A DNA stretch of 64,000 nucleotides from JADKCL01 sp031415375 (GTDB lineage Bacteria > Bacteroidota > Bacteroidia > J057 > JADKCL01). Positions 35,688 through 45,444 of this stretch are shown here, one piece after another (the stretch's first letter is position 1; each line of letters opens with the position of its first letter). A program made the translations under genes and the position numbers. The notes beneath the pieces are model-generated. The model saw only the letters and a list, made by a program, of their open reading frames with translations, did no database searches and was not told the DNA's origin. The stretch lies in contig JANORP010000289.1 of assembly GCA_031415375.1 (NCBI GenBank), positions 6,142 through 70,141 of the forward strand. The letters run 5' to 3'.

Positions 35688-36521
35688 ATGAAAAAACCAG
35701 CCAAAAAACCCACAGTCACCAAAAAATCCACCGCCAGCAAGCCCAAGGGCGCATCCAAAGGCAAGGGTTCCGGTCGCCTCAAAAAGATCGTCCTGCGCAC
35801 ATTTTTGACATTGTTGATCCTCGCAATCTTGCTGCCAGTCGTCCACTACTTCGTCTTCCCGCAGCAGACACGGGCGATCTTGATCGACTACAGCAACTTC
35901 AAAAAAGAAGGTCGCCTCTACGTCGATCCCAAAACACCCCAGAAAACGATCGATACGCTCGACGATCTGGTCACACAGGCGGGCCGCCGAGTAGATCGCT
36001 TTTGGGAAGGCAAGACTTGCAATCCCAAATTCATCTATTGTGAAAGCGTCGCTGATTTTGCGAAGTATGGCAGTGAACAAGATGTACCCGCCGTCACGAT
36101 CATGAAACTTGGCAGCTACATTGTGCTGAGCAAAGATGCGCGCGATGTCGATATCATCGCCCACGAGATCGCGCATGCCGAGCTGTATGAACGCATTGGC
36201 TTCTATGCACAGGAATTCAAGATTCCGACTTGGTTTAGCGAGGGATTGGCGATGCAATGCGACGATCGAGATGATTACTCCGAGGACACTTTGCGTGCAA
36301 AATCAGTTGATTTCAAAAATCTGCCTGATTTGAAGCAGCTCCAGTCGGCTGCCCAATTCCTCTCAGGTACTGAGGAGGAAGTCAAGATGCATTTTATGGC
36401 CGCAAAGCATGCGGTCAAGAAGTGGTACACGCCTGAGAAATTGGAGGGATTTGTCGAAGGGATAAATACAGGTAAAAGCTTTGAAGACGCCTTTGGGCAA
36501 AACGACAAAAGCGAGGACTGA
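35688..36521 (+). CDS. Membrane-anchored zinc metallopeptidase (gluzincin-like)
   Basis: The protein has 277 residues. The first 30 residues are Lys/Ser-rich and cytoplasmic, one membrane helix follows (about 32-56, VLRTFLTLLILAILLPVV), and the rest is periplasmic. The zinc-binding site is plain: IIAHEIAHAEL (HExxH) near 151-155, and WFSEGLA near 177-183 supplying the third ligand Glu, the gluzincin arrangement. Substrate is unknown. Nothing in the neighbouring genes suggests a specific pathway. Confidence 0.82.
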   Translation: MKKPAKKPTVTKKSTASKPKGASKGKGSGRLKKIVLRTFLTLLILAILLPVVHYFVFPQQTRAILIDYSNFKKEGRLYVDPKTPQKTIDTLDDLVTQAGRRVDRFWEGKTCNPKFIYCESVADFAKYGSEQDVPAVTIMKLGSYIVLSKDARDVDIIAHEIAHAELYERIGFYAQEFKIPTWFSEGLAMQCDDRDDYSEDTLRAKSVDFKNLPDLKQLQSAAQFLSGTEEEVKMHFMAAKHAVKKWYTPEKLEGFVEGINTGKSFEDAFGQNDKSED

Positions 36522-36611
36522 ACAAGGCCATTCATGGCCTGTGATGGACCTGAACTTGGCCGAGGCACTCAGGATTTACGTAAACCCAAGAGATTGCCGA
36601 AGATGAGATCA

Positions 36612-37625
36612 ATGAAAAAAATTGCCCACGCCCCGACACTCTTGCGTTCGCTACAAAGAGGCATTTGTGGATTGTGCCTGATGGCCTGTTGTATCCATTA
36701 CCTGCTCGCGCAGTCCAATGGACTCACTGAGGTCATACAATTTGGCAGCAATCCTGGCAACTTGAAAATGTTTGTCCATCAACCTCCCTCAACAGGTGCT
36801 GCAACACGTCCGCTGATAATCGTCTTGCATGGCTGCGGGCAAAGTGCCGCTGACGTCGCCCAACTCACTGGCTGGAACAAGCTCGCAGACCTCCACCAAT
36901 TTGTGGCGATCTACCCACAGCAAAAATTTCTCAACAACCCCAATCTCTGCTTCAATTGGTTCAATCCCCGCGACATTGCGAAGGGCCAAGGGGAGAGCGA
37001 ATCCATTTACCAAATGATCGCTTATGCGCTCCCACAATATGCGATCGACGGCCAAAGGATTTTCGTGACAGGACTCTCGGCAGGCGCCGCGATGAGTGTC
37101 GTGCTGATGGCCACACATCCCGAAACGATTCGATCAGGAGCTATTTTTGCAGGCGGAGCCTACCATATTGCAAACAACCCCATTCAAAGTGCGCAGGCAC
37201 TGTTGGGAGATTTGCACCCAACCCAGGCAAAGATGATAGCCCTCATAGATGCTCAAAATCCCCAATACACGGGGCACTACCCCGACATCATCGTTTACCA
37301 GGGCAACCAAGACCCCATTGTACATCGCAGCAATGCCGACTTATTGGTCGCTCAATGGGCTGGCCTTCATGGCATAGACACCATCCCAGACCACGTGCAA
37401 TACGCATTTGCTGGCATTCAAGACATCACCCGCAAGGAGTATGCAGACAGCGCTGGCAGGCCAATCGCGATCAAATATGAAGTCAATAACATGGGTCACC
37501 GGGTTTTGGTAAAACCTGGCGCAGCTGAAAGTGAGGGTGGCCAAACGGGCGTGTTCGGGATGGACAAGGGGTTTCATTCGACCTATCAAACCGCCAAAGA
37601 TTTTGGGTTAATTCCCAACAAGTAG
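36612..37625 (+). CDS. PHB depolymerase-family esterase
   Basis: The chosen start (ATG 36612, MKKIAHAP) gives 337 residues with a signal peptide reaching about residue 33. It is an alpha/beta hydrolase of the extracellular polyhydroxybutyrate depolymerase/LpqC type: LHGCGQSA as the oxyanion region, GLSAGAAMS with the nucleophile Ser, and YQGNQDP and MGHR holding the probable Asp and His. There is no carbohydrate-binding or sorting domain, so periplasmic or secreted esterase activity, for example on feruloyl or acetyl esters, is equally possible. Confidence 0.85.
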   Translation: MKKIAHAPTLLRSLQRGICGLCLMACCIHYLLAQSNGLTEVIQFGSNPGNLKMFVHQPPSTGAATRPLIIVLHGCGQSAADVAQLTGWNKLADLHQFVAIYPQQKFLNNPNLCFNWFNPRDIAKGQGESESIYQMIAYALPQYAIDGQRIFVTGLSAGAAMSVVLMATHPETIRSGAIFAGGAYHIANNPIQSAQALLGDLHPTQAKMIALIDAQNPQYTGHYPDIIVYQGNQDPIVHRSNADLLVAQWAGLHGIDTIPDHVQYAFAGIQDITRKEYADSAGRPIAIKYEVNNMGHRVLVKPGAAESEGGQTGVFGMDKGFHSTYQTAKDFGLIPNK

Positions 37626-37737
37626 GGCATTGCGATTGAAAACTGCATGGATTTTGCGAGAAGCATTGACGATCCTTCCATGAAGATCCTCTCTTGTGGA
37701 GCAAGCTTCCTTTCAAGTAAAACCTCCAAGCTGCTTC

Positions 37738-38913
37738 CTAATCTCTATTTCCCCCGCCATTCTCAATCACCCCAAACTCCTTACGATATTGACTAGGCGT
37801 CATGCCGATGTGTTTCTTGAAGATCATGTTGAACGATGATTTGCTATTGAATCCCGCGTCGTGGGCGATGGCGAGAATGTTGTAATGGGCATATTTGGGA
37901 TCGAGCAATCGACGCTTGACCTCCTCGATACGGTAGGCGTTGATCAGCGTATAAAAATTCTTATTGAGCTGCTCATTGATCGTCTGTGTGAGATGATGCT
38001 GCGGGATGTTGAGCTCGGTGGCGACGTCTTGGAGCGTGAGGTCTCGATGCATGAAAGGTTGGCCAGTGCCGAGGTAGGACGTGAGCTGATCGAGGTAGGT
38101 CTGCGCCTGCTCCTTGGTGAGGCTGCTGTGTGCATATCGCTCAGATTGCTCAGCCTCCAATTCAGCAGTCAAAGAATTGACATTTTCATCCTCCAAAGCA
38201 TCCACAAAGCGCTCGTCGGGCTTGCGGGAAAAAATGACGGGCTGCCGAATTCCAAAAAACGTGAACGCGAATGCAAACACCGCAAACCCCAAGAACAAGA
38301 AAATACCCGGATGGATGGTGATCTGTCCTGTAAAGACGTTGACGATCGCCGCAAAAAAGGAAAGGAGCAGCATGACCGTGAAGCCGATCGCGACCATGCG
38401 CAGCCACCCGAGGCTGATGCGGTCGGAATCGTAGGAAAAAAACTCCATCAAGTTTTTGCGGTGCTCCCGCAGCAACGCCACGGTGAGCGGTACATACACG
38501 CCTGCCGACACAAGGCAAGCGATTGAGTAAATGATGCGGTTCAGGTCAAATGCATGCCCTGTGAGCATGTCTTGATCGACATTGGCGTCGTTGGTGATGG
38601 CCGACACACTAAACACGACAAAGGGCAGCAGGTGCAAGCCATCCAAAAACTCCAGTTTTGGTTTCTGTTGCGTGAGGGCGCGCACATATAAAAAGAGAAA
38701 CGGGCCCAAGGCAAAGAAAAATGGAAACAATTGCAAGTGTGCCCAAACCGAATCTGGCATCTTGGTCTTGAGCAACGAGAGTACCATGAAGATCGTCATG
38801 AGACCCAACCAAATCGCCAAAATATAGTCGCTCAGCTGCCGCTTGCGTTTGGTAACCGCAAGCAAGCCAGCAAAAATAAACTGGGCGATGCTGATGTAGA
38901 GGATGGCATCCAA
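37738..38913 (-). CDS. AraC-family regulator with N-terminal membrane domain
   Basis: The protein has 391 residues. The first 230 residues contain seven probable membrane helices (for example FIFAGLLAV, WLGLMTIFMVLSLL, LFPFFFALGPFLFLYVRAL). The C-terminal 110 residues are an AraC double helix-turn-helix: LTLQDVATELNIPQHHLTQTI and ILAIAHDAGFNSKSSFNMIFK with MTPSQYRKEFG. Membrane-bound AraC regulators of this form are common in Bacteroidota; the signal is unknown. The divergent P450 gene at 39490 is a possible target. Confidence 0.9.
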   Translation of the reverse strand: MDAILYISIAQFIFAGLLAVTKRKRQLSDYILAIWLGLMTIFMVLSLLKTKMPDSVWAHLQLFPFFFALGPFLFLYVRALTQQKPKLEFLDGLHLLPFVVFSVSAITNDANVDQDMLTGHAFDLNRIIYSIACLVSAGVYVPLTVALLREHRKNLMEFFSYDSDRISLGWLRMVAIGFTVMLLLSFFAAIVNVFTGQITIHPGIFLFLGFAVFAFAFTFFGIRQPVIFSRKPDERFVDALEDENVNSLTAELEAEQSERYAHSSLTKEQAQTYLDQLTSYLGTGQPFMHRDLTLQDVATELNIPQHHLTQTINEQLNKNFYTLINAYRIEEVKRRLLDPKYAHYNILAIAHDAGFNSKSSFNMIFKKHIGMTPSQYRKEFGVIENGGGNRD

Positions 38914-39489
38914 TGGGGTAACGCTTGGGCTTTTGCCCGCCGATCTGAACCAGATCGATTCGGGAAGACAATCTTACCGATTTTGAGCGCGCGGTGCAAC
39001 CGCAGCAGCTTGAGTCCACGTGCAAACCGTGTGGGATGGACGTCCTGCACAATGTAAAGCAGTGTTTTTGAGGACTTGAGAAAAATGCGCCCTCCAAGGA
39101 TAGGACCAAATTTTCTGGCCGCAGCCTCATGCGAGTACACACAACAGCGTGCCCACACACCTCTGGGTGCGGCCACCCAGCGTCCAGGCGCAACGAGAGA
39201 CCGATCCTGACCAACCACCAGCTCCGGCGCGGCGCAACGTCCAAGGGAGCGAGATACCACGATTGCAAGCACTTGCGAAAATGGCCACCCTTTACCTAAA
39301 TGCGACGGCAATACCGACCGCATTTCAACGGTTGTCGCGTAGCAGGCCACCATATTCGGCACCGTCGCGACACCTCAAAAAACGTCCAAACCCCTCTCCC
39401 AAACCAACTGGACTTCCAAACCGCTAGAAAGTCGTCCTACACGACTGGGAAGGTCGAAGTTGGGAAATGGAAAGATCAGCTTTGATCCT
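38914..39489. other. Intergenic region between AraC regulator and P450 gene
   Basis: This 576-base divergent region must hold the promoters of both flanking genes. Open frames run through it on both strands (for example 38832-39362, minus) but none has recognisable protein features, and they overlap the start of the AraC gene. No repeat or clear promoter consensus was seen. Confidence 0.4.
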
Positions 39490-40947
39490 ATGAAAACTAG
39501 CACCGCTCCCATGAATGCCTTGCCTACACCGCCCATGCTCTCCAAAAGATGGCCCTTGCTCGGCCATGCCCTTGAATTTGCCAAGGACCGCACCGCCCTC
39601 ATCCAGCGTGGGCAGGCAGCCTTGGGCAACATCTTCGCCTTCAAGCTAGCCACCAAAACCGCCATCGTCCTGAGCGGTCCCGAGTGGAATACCTTATTCT
39701 TCAAGGAAACCGACAAGACGCTTGACATGGCCAAGCCTTATGGATTTCTCAAACCGATCACAGGCAATGTGAGTTTTGTCGCCGACCATGAATCCTATCT
39801 GAATCAGAAGCCATTGCTCTACGCGCCATTCCAGCGTGAGAAAATGCTCCGTTACCTGGAAATCACCGAGCAGACCGTGCGCCGTTGGCTCGATGCCCTG
39901 CCTGACGAGGGGCGCATGGAGCTCACCAAAACCATCACCCATCTTGTGCAACAGGTGGCTGGTCATTCTTTTTTGGGAGCCGATTTCATGGAAAAGGCGG
40001 GCGATGCATTTTGGGGAGACTACGAAATCATGGGTAAGGCATTGGATCCCTTGCTCAATCCCAATCTGCCCTTGCCCAAATTCATCCGCCGTGACCGCGC
40101 CCGCAAGCGCATGGCCAAGACCCTGACGCCGATCCTCGCCGAGCGCCGCGCCTATCCCACACGTTACGACGACCTGTTGCAAGACTTGATCAATACCTGC
40201 AAGGAAGACGGGCAGCCGGCGACAGACGAGGAATTGCTCAACTTCGTCATTGCCCTCATGTTTGCAGGTCATGAAACCACTGCTGGCCAAGCTGCTTATA
40301 CCATCATACAATTGCTAGAGCATCCAGACTATCTCGCCCAGGTACAACAAGAGCTCAAAGACCACTTCCCACATGGCAGCCATGTCGATGCACGCACATT
40401 GACCACGCTCAAGCACATACGCTGGGCGATCGACGAGACGACCCGCATGCGCCCGAGTGCAGACATCGTCGTACGTGTGACCAAGGAAGACATTGAAATC
40501 GGCGGTTACGCAATTGCCAAAGACACTCCTCTCTTTTTGAATGCCTGCACTTCTCATTTTATGGAAGACATCTTCCCAAATGCAACCCAGTACGATCCCG
40601 AGCGCTTCTCCCCCGACCGCAACGAACACAAGGCTTACAAGAACGCCATCATGGGCTTCGGTGGAGGCGTACACAAGTGCCCGGGAATGAGCTTTGCCCA
40701 AAACGAAATGCTCGCCATCACGGCCCTGTTACTACAAAACTTCGATCTGAAACTGGAGACCCACAACACCCGTGCACGCCTAGACTTGGGTGCAAGCCGC
40801 CCTACAGAAACTTGGATCAGCTACAAACGGAAACCTGTTTCAGAGGCCGTTTCCAGCGAAGTCATGCAGGCAGCAGTGGCTGCGGGCTGCCCTCACATGA
40901 TGAAAGCGCTGGCGGCCAAGCAAGCCATGGAAGAAGTTCCTGCTTGA
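39490..40947 (+). CDS. Cytochrome P450
   Basis: From the ATG at 39490 the protein has 485 residues. The I-helix oxygen-binding motif is AGHETT, the K-helix ExxR is ETTR, the meander includes PERFSP, and the heme-binding loop is FGGGVHKCPG with the axial Cys. The N-terminus is soluble (PPMLSKRWPLLGHALEF gives the proline-rich start), so it is a cytosolic class I-type enzyme needing separate reductase partners, which are not encoded nearby. The substrate is unknown; a fatty acid or sterol-like lipid is plausible from the general resemblance. Confidence 0.93.
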   Translation: MKTSTAPMNALPTPPMLSKRWPLLGHALEFAKDRTALIQRGQAALGNIFAFKLATKTAIVLSGPEWNTLFFKETDKTLDMAKPYGFLKPITGNVSFVADHESYLNQKPLLYAPFQREKMLRYLEITEQTVRRWLDALPDEGRMELTKTITHLVQQVAGHSFLGADFMEKAGDAFWGDYEIMGKALDPLLNPNLPLPKFIRRDRARKRMAKTLTPILAERRAYPTRYDDLLQDLINTCKEDGQPATDEELLNFVIALMFAGHETTAGQAAYTIIQLLEHPDYLAQVQQELKDHFPHGSHVDARTLTTLKHIRWAIDETTRMRPSADIVVRVTKEDIEIGGYAIAKDTPLFLNACTSHFMEDIFPNATQYDPERFSPDRNEHKAYKNAIMGFGGGVHKCPGMSFAQNEMLAITALLLQNFDLKLETHNTRARLDLGASRPTETWISYKRKPVSEAVSSEVMQAAVAAGCPHMMKALAAKQAMEEVPA

Positions 40948-41158
40948 GCATTGGGCTGGCTAGCACTTGGTCTTGGTAGCCAGCCTTCTGTGCCAGCAGG
41001 CATTCGATATTCCCAATTACCACCTCAAAGCGACCATCCCCCGCGTCGATGTCGCTGAATTCTAAATGCAAGGCGATGGCCCTCGCAATCTGAGCGAACT
41101 TGCGGTGCTGGAAACGGCGTCTTTCAAAAATTGAGAGGCCCTTGCCCAGATAGAACAT
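40862..41158 (-). CDS. Possible small protein squeezed between P450 and CPBP genes
   Basis: A minus-strand frame of 98 residues starts at 41158 and reads FERRRFQHRKFAQIARAIAL followed by EFSDIDAGDG and IGNIECLLAQKAG, with helix-forming heptads and good coding composition. It covers the 209-base gap between the P450 and CPBP genes, where no plus-strand frame is convincing, and overlaps the P450 3' end antisense. I do not recognise the family. It may be real in the first 75 residues and run into the antisense strand afterwards. Confidence 0.4.
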   Translation of the reverse strand: MFYLGKGLSIFERRRFQHRKFAQIARAIALHLEFSDIDAGDGRFEVVIGNIECLLAQKAGYQDQVLASPMLKQELLPWLAWPPALSSCEGSPQPLLPA

Positions 41159-41849
41159 GGAAATGAAAATCAGGCGCATCTCCCTTGGGCTCTCGATCAC
41201 AGCCGTGATCTTTTTGACCGCCACACTTGCGAGTGCGAAACTCGATGTGGGCAGCACTATCGTCCCCAATTTTTGCATCACCCTGCTTATCGAGCTTGGA
41301 CTTTCAATCTTGGCCATCCTGTTGCTGCGCAACATCATGACCATCCGCATTGCCCTACCACAATTCAAGACCATTGTCAAACCCATTCTGCTAGGGATCG
41401 CCACCACGGTCCTCATCAATGCCACCATGACCCTCGTGACCAAACTCGCCGGTGAAAAAATCGAAATCCCGGCAGCTCTGGCAAAGTTGCAACCCTGGCA
41501 GGTGATCTGTTTTGTATTTGTCTTGGCAAGCGTCGCCGAGGAAGTGCTGTTTCGTGGATTGTTACTCAATCTGCTCAAACCTCTTCAAAACAAAAGTTAC
41601 TCAGTTTTCAAACGCCGCCTGAGCCTGCCTGTAATCATCAGCGCCAGCGCCTTTGGCGCAGCACACCTCGTTTTGCTCACCACCGATGCGAGTGCATTGT
41701 TTTTGGTGAGAATTGTTCTGTTTACCACCTGCCTCGGCATCATCGCTGGCTACTATCAGGAAAAGTACAACAACCACTCCTATGCCATCATCGTGCATAT
41801 GTCGGGCAATTTTTTGGCCATCATAGCTTCATTTTCTTTGCAGCAATGA
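41157..41849 (+). CDS. CPBP-family intramembrane metalloprotease
   Basis: The protein has 230 residues, or 228 from the ATG at 41163. It has about seven membrane helices. The family motifs are in order: AEEVLFRG (EExxxR) near 126-131, FGAAH (FxxxH) near 166-170, and HMSGN (HxxxN/D) near 216-220. These are CAAX-processing/bacteriocin-self-immunity type proteases; substrates of bacterial members are mostly unknown. It stands alone. Confidence 0.9.
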   Translation: MEMKIRRISLGLSITAVIFLTATLASAKLDVGSTIVPNFCITLLIELGLSILAILLLRNIMTIRIALPQFKTIVKPILLGIATTVLINATMTLVTKLAGEKIEIPAALAKLQPWQVICFVFVLASVAEEVLFRGLLLNLLKPLQNKSYSVFKRRLSLPVIISASAFGAAHLVLLTTDASALFLVRIVLFTTCLGIIAGYYQEKYNNHSYAIIVHMSGNFLAIIASFSLQQ

Positions 41850-42131
41850 TTGGACCGTGCGACGGCGAGTTCGCCCATGATCCAAGCATGGGCAGTATGC
41901 ACGTTGAAGATTGCTGTAAAACGGGAATCCTCACAGCTGTCCAAATCTGGGATCATGCGCCTCCAATTGTCCAGATAGCCTCCTGCAAGCTATTTCTAGC
42001 AACATCATAAATATACATGAGCAAACCTTAGCTAGCATATTAACAAAAATTTGCACGGCTGGAAAAATCCTGCAAACTTAGAGCTGGTAAAAGGTCTTAA
42101 AAACAGTTGTTGGTTCATTAATTTTTGATTC

Positions 42132-45100
42132 ATGAAGAAAATTGCATTGCTCGTCCTCCTCTTTTGTGGGGTTGTGACCCTTCGTGCCCAAGTGGACAAT
42201 ACCACAGGCGTGATTGTCGCATCAGAATTCCACGTCACCCGCCCATTGCGGGAGATTTTTGCAGAAAATCCCGTTGACGAAAGCAAAATCGTCAAAAAAA
42301 TTACCGAATCTGGGGATCGGCAACACCGCATCCCGACAAATTTTGTAAACACCGTTGCAGATGGTGCCGCCTATGGCAACGATCCTGCAAGCATTCAAGA
42401 CAAGGTTGGTCCGGTACCAGCCCTTCCTATGCGTGCAAACTTCCTCGGCCAGACAGCGAGTGGCTTCAGGCCCATGGATCCCAGCGGTGCTGTGGGACCC
42501 AACCACTATATCCAGATGATCAACTCGACCACGTTCAAGGTCTATAACAAGACAGGAACCGTCTTGCTCACAGCCACCTTGGGCAACCTGTGGTCACCAG
42601 CCACTGCCAATGCAGGAGACCCTGTCGTGATGTATGACAAGGCTGCCGATAGGTGGTTTCTATCCCAGTTTGGCAGCAGTGCCGATAGGAAAATTTTCAT
42701 CGCAGTTTCCACAACGAGCGATCCACTCGGTTCCTATTATACCTACACTTATGTGTCACCCGAGTTTCCCGACTATCTCAAGTTTGGCGTATGGCAAGAT
42801 GGCTATTACATGACCTCCAACCAAGGCACGCAGCGTGTGTTTGCCTTTGAGCGCTCTGCCATGCTCGCAGGCACCCCTGGTGCCCGCTCGATCTACGTGA
42901 ACTATGCCCCGCCCAAATCAGGCTTTTTTGTGCCCTTGACAGGGGATGCTTCCGATGGTGTATTGCCAGCGGCGGGCTCACCATGCCCGATCTTTTCTTA
43001 CTCAGACAATGGTTGGGGCGCAGGCTTCTTTGACCGGGTCAATGTCTATAACATGACCGTGAACTGGGTGCCAGCTGTGCCAACCGCCAGCATCGCCTTG
43101 GCGACCAATATCACCACCGCCGCATTTGACGGTTCCTATGATGTGAACTGGGACGATTGCCCGCAGCCAGGCACGACACAGAAACTCGACGGTATCGGTG
43201 GCGCAATGATGTACCGCGCGCAATGGAAGACATGGAGTGGTTACAACTCCGTTCTGCTCAACTGGGCCGTCAAAATCAGCGCTACCCAACGTGGCATCAA
43301 GTGGGTCGAGTTGCGTCAAAGCCAAAGCACAGGTGTGTGGACGCTTTACCAAGAAGGCATCTATGCCCCAGGTACCGACACGCGCTGGATGGGAAGCATC
43401 GCTATGGACAACAATGGCTCCATCGGATTGAGCTATATCAGGTCCAATTCCACGGCACTCTATCCAGGTCTCTACTATACTGGCCGCAGAAGCTGCGATC
43501 CACTCGGCACCTTGCCCGTCACTGAGACTGTTGTGATCGCGGGAACTGGCTCCCAAACTGGCGGTGTGAACCGTGTCGGTGATTATGCGCAAACGACTTT
43601 GGATCCAGATGGCGTTACTTTCTGGGGCACGAGCGAATACATGGGCGGCACCACAGGTGGCTCCGCTGCGCGCACACGCGTCTTCTCCTATCAGATCACG
43701 CCATGCAGCTCAGGTGCTACGGCAGGTGTCGCAATCGCGCTCTCAAGCGGTAGCAACCCTTCCTGCACAGGTGCATCCATGACCTTCACAGCAACCCCAA
43801 CCAATGGCGGCACAACACCTGCCTACCAGTGGAAGGTCAATGGCGTGAATGCTGGCACCAACAGTGCCACATTTACCACCACGACCCTCACGAATGGGCA
43901 GATTGTCACCTGCGTGATGACCTCCAATCTAGCAGGCGTGCTCGGCAACCCAGCGACGTCCAACGCGATCACGGTCACGATCAACGCCGCCGTGGCACCT
44001 GCGGTCTCGATCGCATTGACCACAGGCACCAACCCATCATGTGCAGGTGCTTCCAAAACTTTCACCGCCACACCTACCAATGGCGGCACCACTCCGTCTT
44101 ACCAGTGGAAGATCAGCGGCGTGAATGCTGGCACCAACAGCGCCACGTTTACGACAACTGCACTCACCGCTGGCCAGATCGTGACCTGCGTGATGACCTC
44201 CAACCTCGCTTGCGCCAGCCCCACGACGGCTACCAGCACTGGCATCACAGCTTCGTTTACCGCAGCGGTGACACCCGCAGTGTCTATCGCACTCACGACA
44301 GGTACCAATCCTGCCGCATCTGGCACCTCGCTCACATTCACCGCTACACCTACCAATGGTGGCACCACCCCAGCCTATCAATGGAAAGTGAATGCCGTGA
44401 ATGCAGGCACCAACAGTGCTACATTCACCACCACTACCCTCACCAATGGCGCCATCGTGACTTGCGTCATGACCTCCAATGCTGCCTGCCCTAGCCCAGC
44501 TACTGCAACAAGCAACGCGATCACGATGACGATCACTGGAAGCATCACATATTGTGCTGCCAGCACCACCAATATCACCTTTGAGTACATCTCCAACGTG
44601 ACCATTGGCACGATCAACAATACGACCGCAGCCACATCCTACACAGACTATTCCGCGCTTTCGACGGGCGTCGTGCGGGGTGTCGCAAAGGCGATCACGG
44701 TTTCAATCGGCGGTGGATACACGACTGATAAAGTGTTTATCTGGGTGGACTGGAACAACAACGGCATACTCACAGATGCTGGAGAGGCTGTTTTTGCCTC
44801 GGCAGCTGGTGTAGGCCCACATTCGACCACGATCACTGCACCTGTAGGCACCTCCATCGGTGCACACAGGATGCGCATCCGCCTTACCGACACTGGCGCT
44901 GGACCAAATCTGACCCCATGTGGCAGCTCGACCTATGGCGAAGTGGAAGACTATACCCTGAACGTCGCCGCAGCCAAAATGGGCGATGCCCTACTTGCCG
45001 ACCAAGTCGTCACAGGCGCTGGCGTCAACTCGGTAGAGCTTTCAGTATTCCCGAATCCCAACAGTGGCGCATTCACCATCAAGTCAACCCAATCGGGCAC

Positions 45101-45263
45101 CTATTACTTGATGAATGAAATGGGCCAACTCATGCAAAAGATCACCTTGTCGGCCGACAATAGCTTCAATGCTAGCATCGCCAACTTGGCACCTGGCGTG
45201 TACTTCCTGTCTGGCCAAACCAAGGAAGGTGTCACGAAACAAAAGATTGTAGTGACGCACTAA
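42132..45263 (+). CDS. Large surface protein with Ig-like repeats, GEVED and T9SS domains
   Basis: The protein has 1043 residues: signal peptide (1-20), an N-terminal region to about 530 with a beta-propeller look (PSGAVGPNHYIQMIN, DPVVMYDKAADRWFLSQF), three Ig-like repeats of about 92 residues each (CVMTSN near the end of each), a GEVED domain (VDWNNNG, STYGEVEDYTL) and a type A sorting domain from VFPNPNSG to KIVVTH. The Ig-like repeats are highly similar to each other. It is probably displayed on the surface as an adhesin-like or binding protein. Confidence 0.85.
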   Translation: MKKIALLVLLFCGVVTLRAQVDNTTGVIVASEFHVTRPLREIFAENPVDESKIVKKITESGDRQHRIPTNFVNTVADGAAYGNDPASIQDKVGPVPALPMRANFLGQTASGFRPMDPSGAVGPNHYIQMINSTTFKVYNKTGTVLLTATLGNLWSPATANAGDPVVMYDKAADRWFLSQFGSSADRKIFIAVSTTSDPLGSYYTYTYVSPEFPDYLKFGVWQDGYYMTSNQGTQRVFAFERSAMLAGTPGARSIYVNYAPPKSGFFVPLTGDASDGVLPAAGSPCPIFSYSDNGWGAGFFDRVNVYNMTVNWVPAVPTASIALATNITTAAFDGSYDVNWDDCPQPGTTQKLDGIGGAMMYRAQWKTWSGYNSVLLNWAVKISATQRGIKWVELRQSQSTGVWTLYQEGIYAPGTDTRWMGSIAMDNNGSIGLSYIRSNSTALYPGLYYTGRRSCDPLGTLPVTETVVIAGTGSQTGGVNRVGDYAQTTLDPDGVTFWGTSEYMGGTTGGSAARTRVFSYQITPCSSGATAGVAIALSSGSNPSCTGASMTFTATPTNGGTTPAYQWKVNGVNAGTNSATFTTTTLTNGQIVTCVMTSNLAGVLGNPATSNAITVTINAAVAPAVSIALTTGTNPSCAGASKTFTATPTNGGTTPSYQWKISGVNAGTNSATFTTTALTAGQIVTCVMTSNLACASPTTATSTGITASFTAAVTPAVSIALTTGTNPAASGTSLTFTATPTNGGTTPAYQWKVNAVNAGTNSATFTTTTLTNGAIVTCVMTSNAACPSPATATSNAITMTITGSITYCAASTTNITFEYISNVTIGTINNTTAATSYTDYSALSTGVVRGVAKAITVSIGGGYTTDKVFIWVDWNNNGILTDAGEAVFASAAGVGPHSTTITAPVGTSIGAHRMRIRLTDTGAGPNLTPCGSSTYGEVEDYTLNVAAAKMGDALLADQVVTGAGVNSVELSVFPNPNSGAFTIKSTQSGTYYLMNEMGQLMQKITLSADNSFNASIANLAPGVYFLSGQTKEGVTKQKIVVTH
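43726..44535 (+). repeat. Three in-frame repeats of about 277 bp
   Basis: The Ig-like modules start near 43726, 44004 and 44280. Long stretches, such as the one encoding FTATPTNGGTTP and TNSATFTTT, are nearly the same at the DNA level in all three, which points to recent duplication or gene conversion. Confidence 0.75.
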
Positions 45264-45291
45264 GATTGCGGCTGATGCAATTGGAAGTTAG

Positions 45292-45323
45292 AAATGGAGC
45301 CCATCTTGCGACGGGCTCCATTT
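45292..45323 (+). terminator. Hairpin terminator after the Ig/GEVED gene
   Basis: AAATGGAGCCC (45292-45302) pairs perfectly with GGGCTCCATTT (45313-45323), followed by ACTTTTAG, 29 bases after the stop. Confidence 0.75.
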
Positions 45324-45444
45324 ACTTTTAGAATGTGTTTTTCCCTGTGGGGGAATGCTCCAAAATTGGTGCAAAACAACGTGATGGAATCCATTCACAA
45401 ATGCCAACAAAACCGTAGGTTTGGCAACAGATCGTTGCCTCAAA

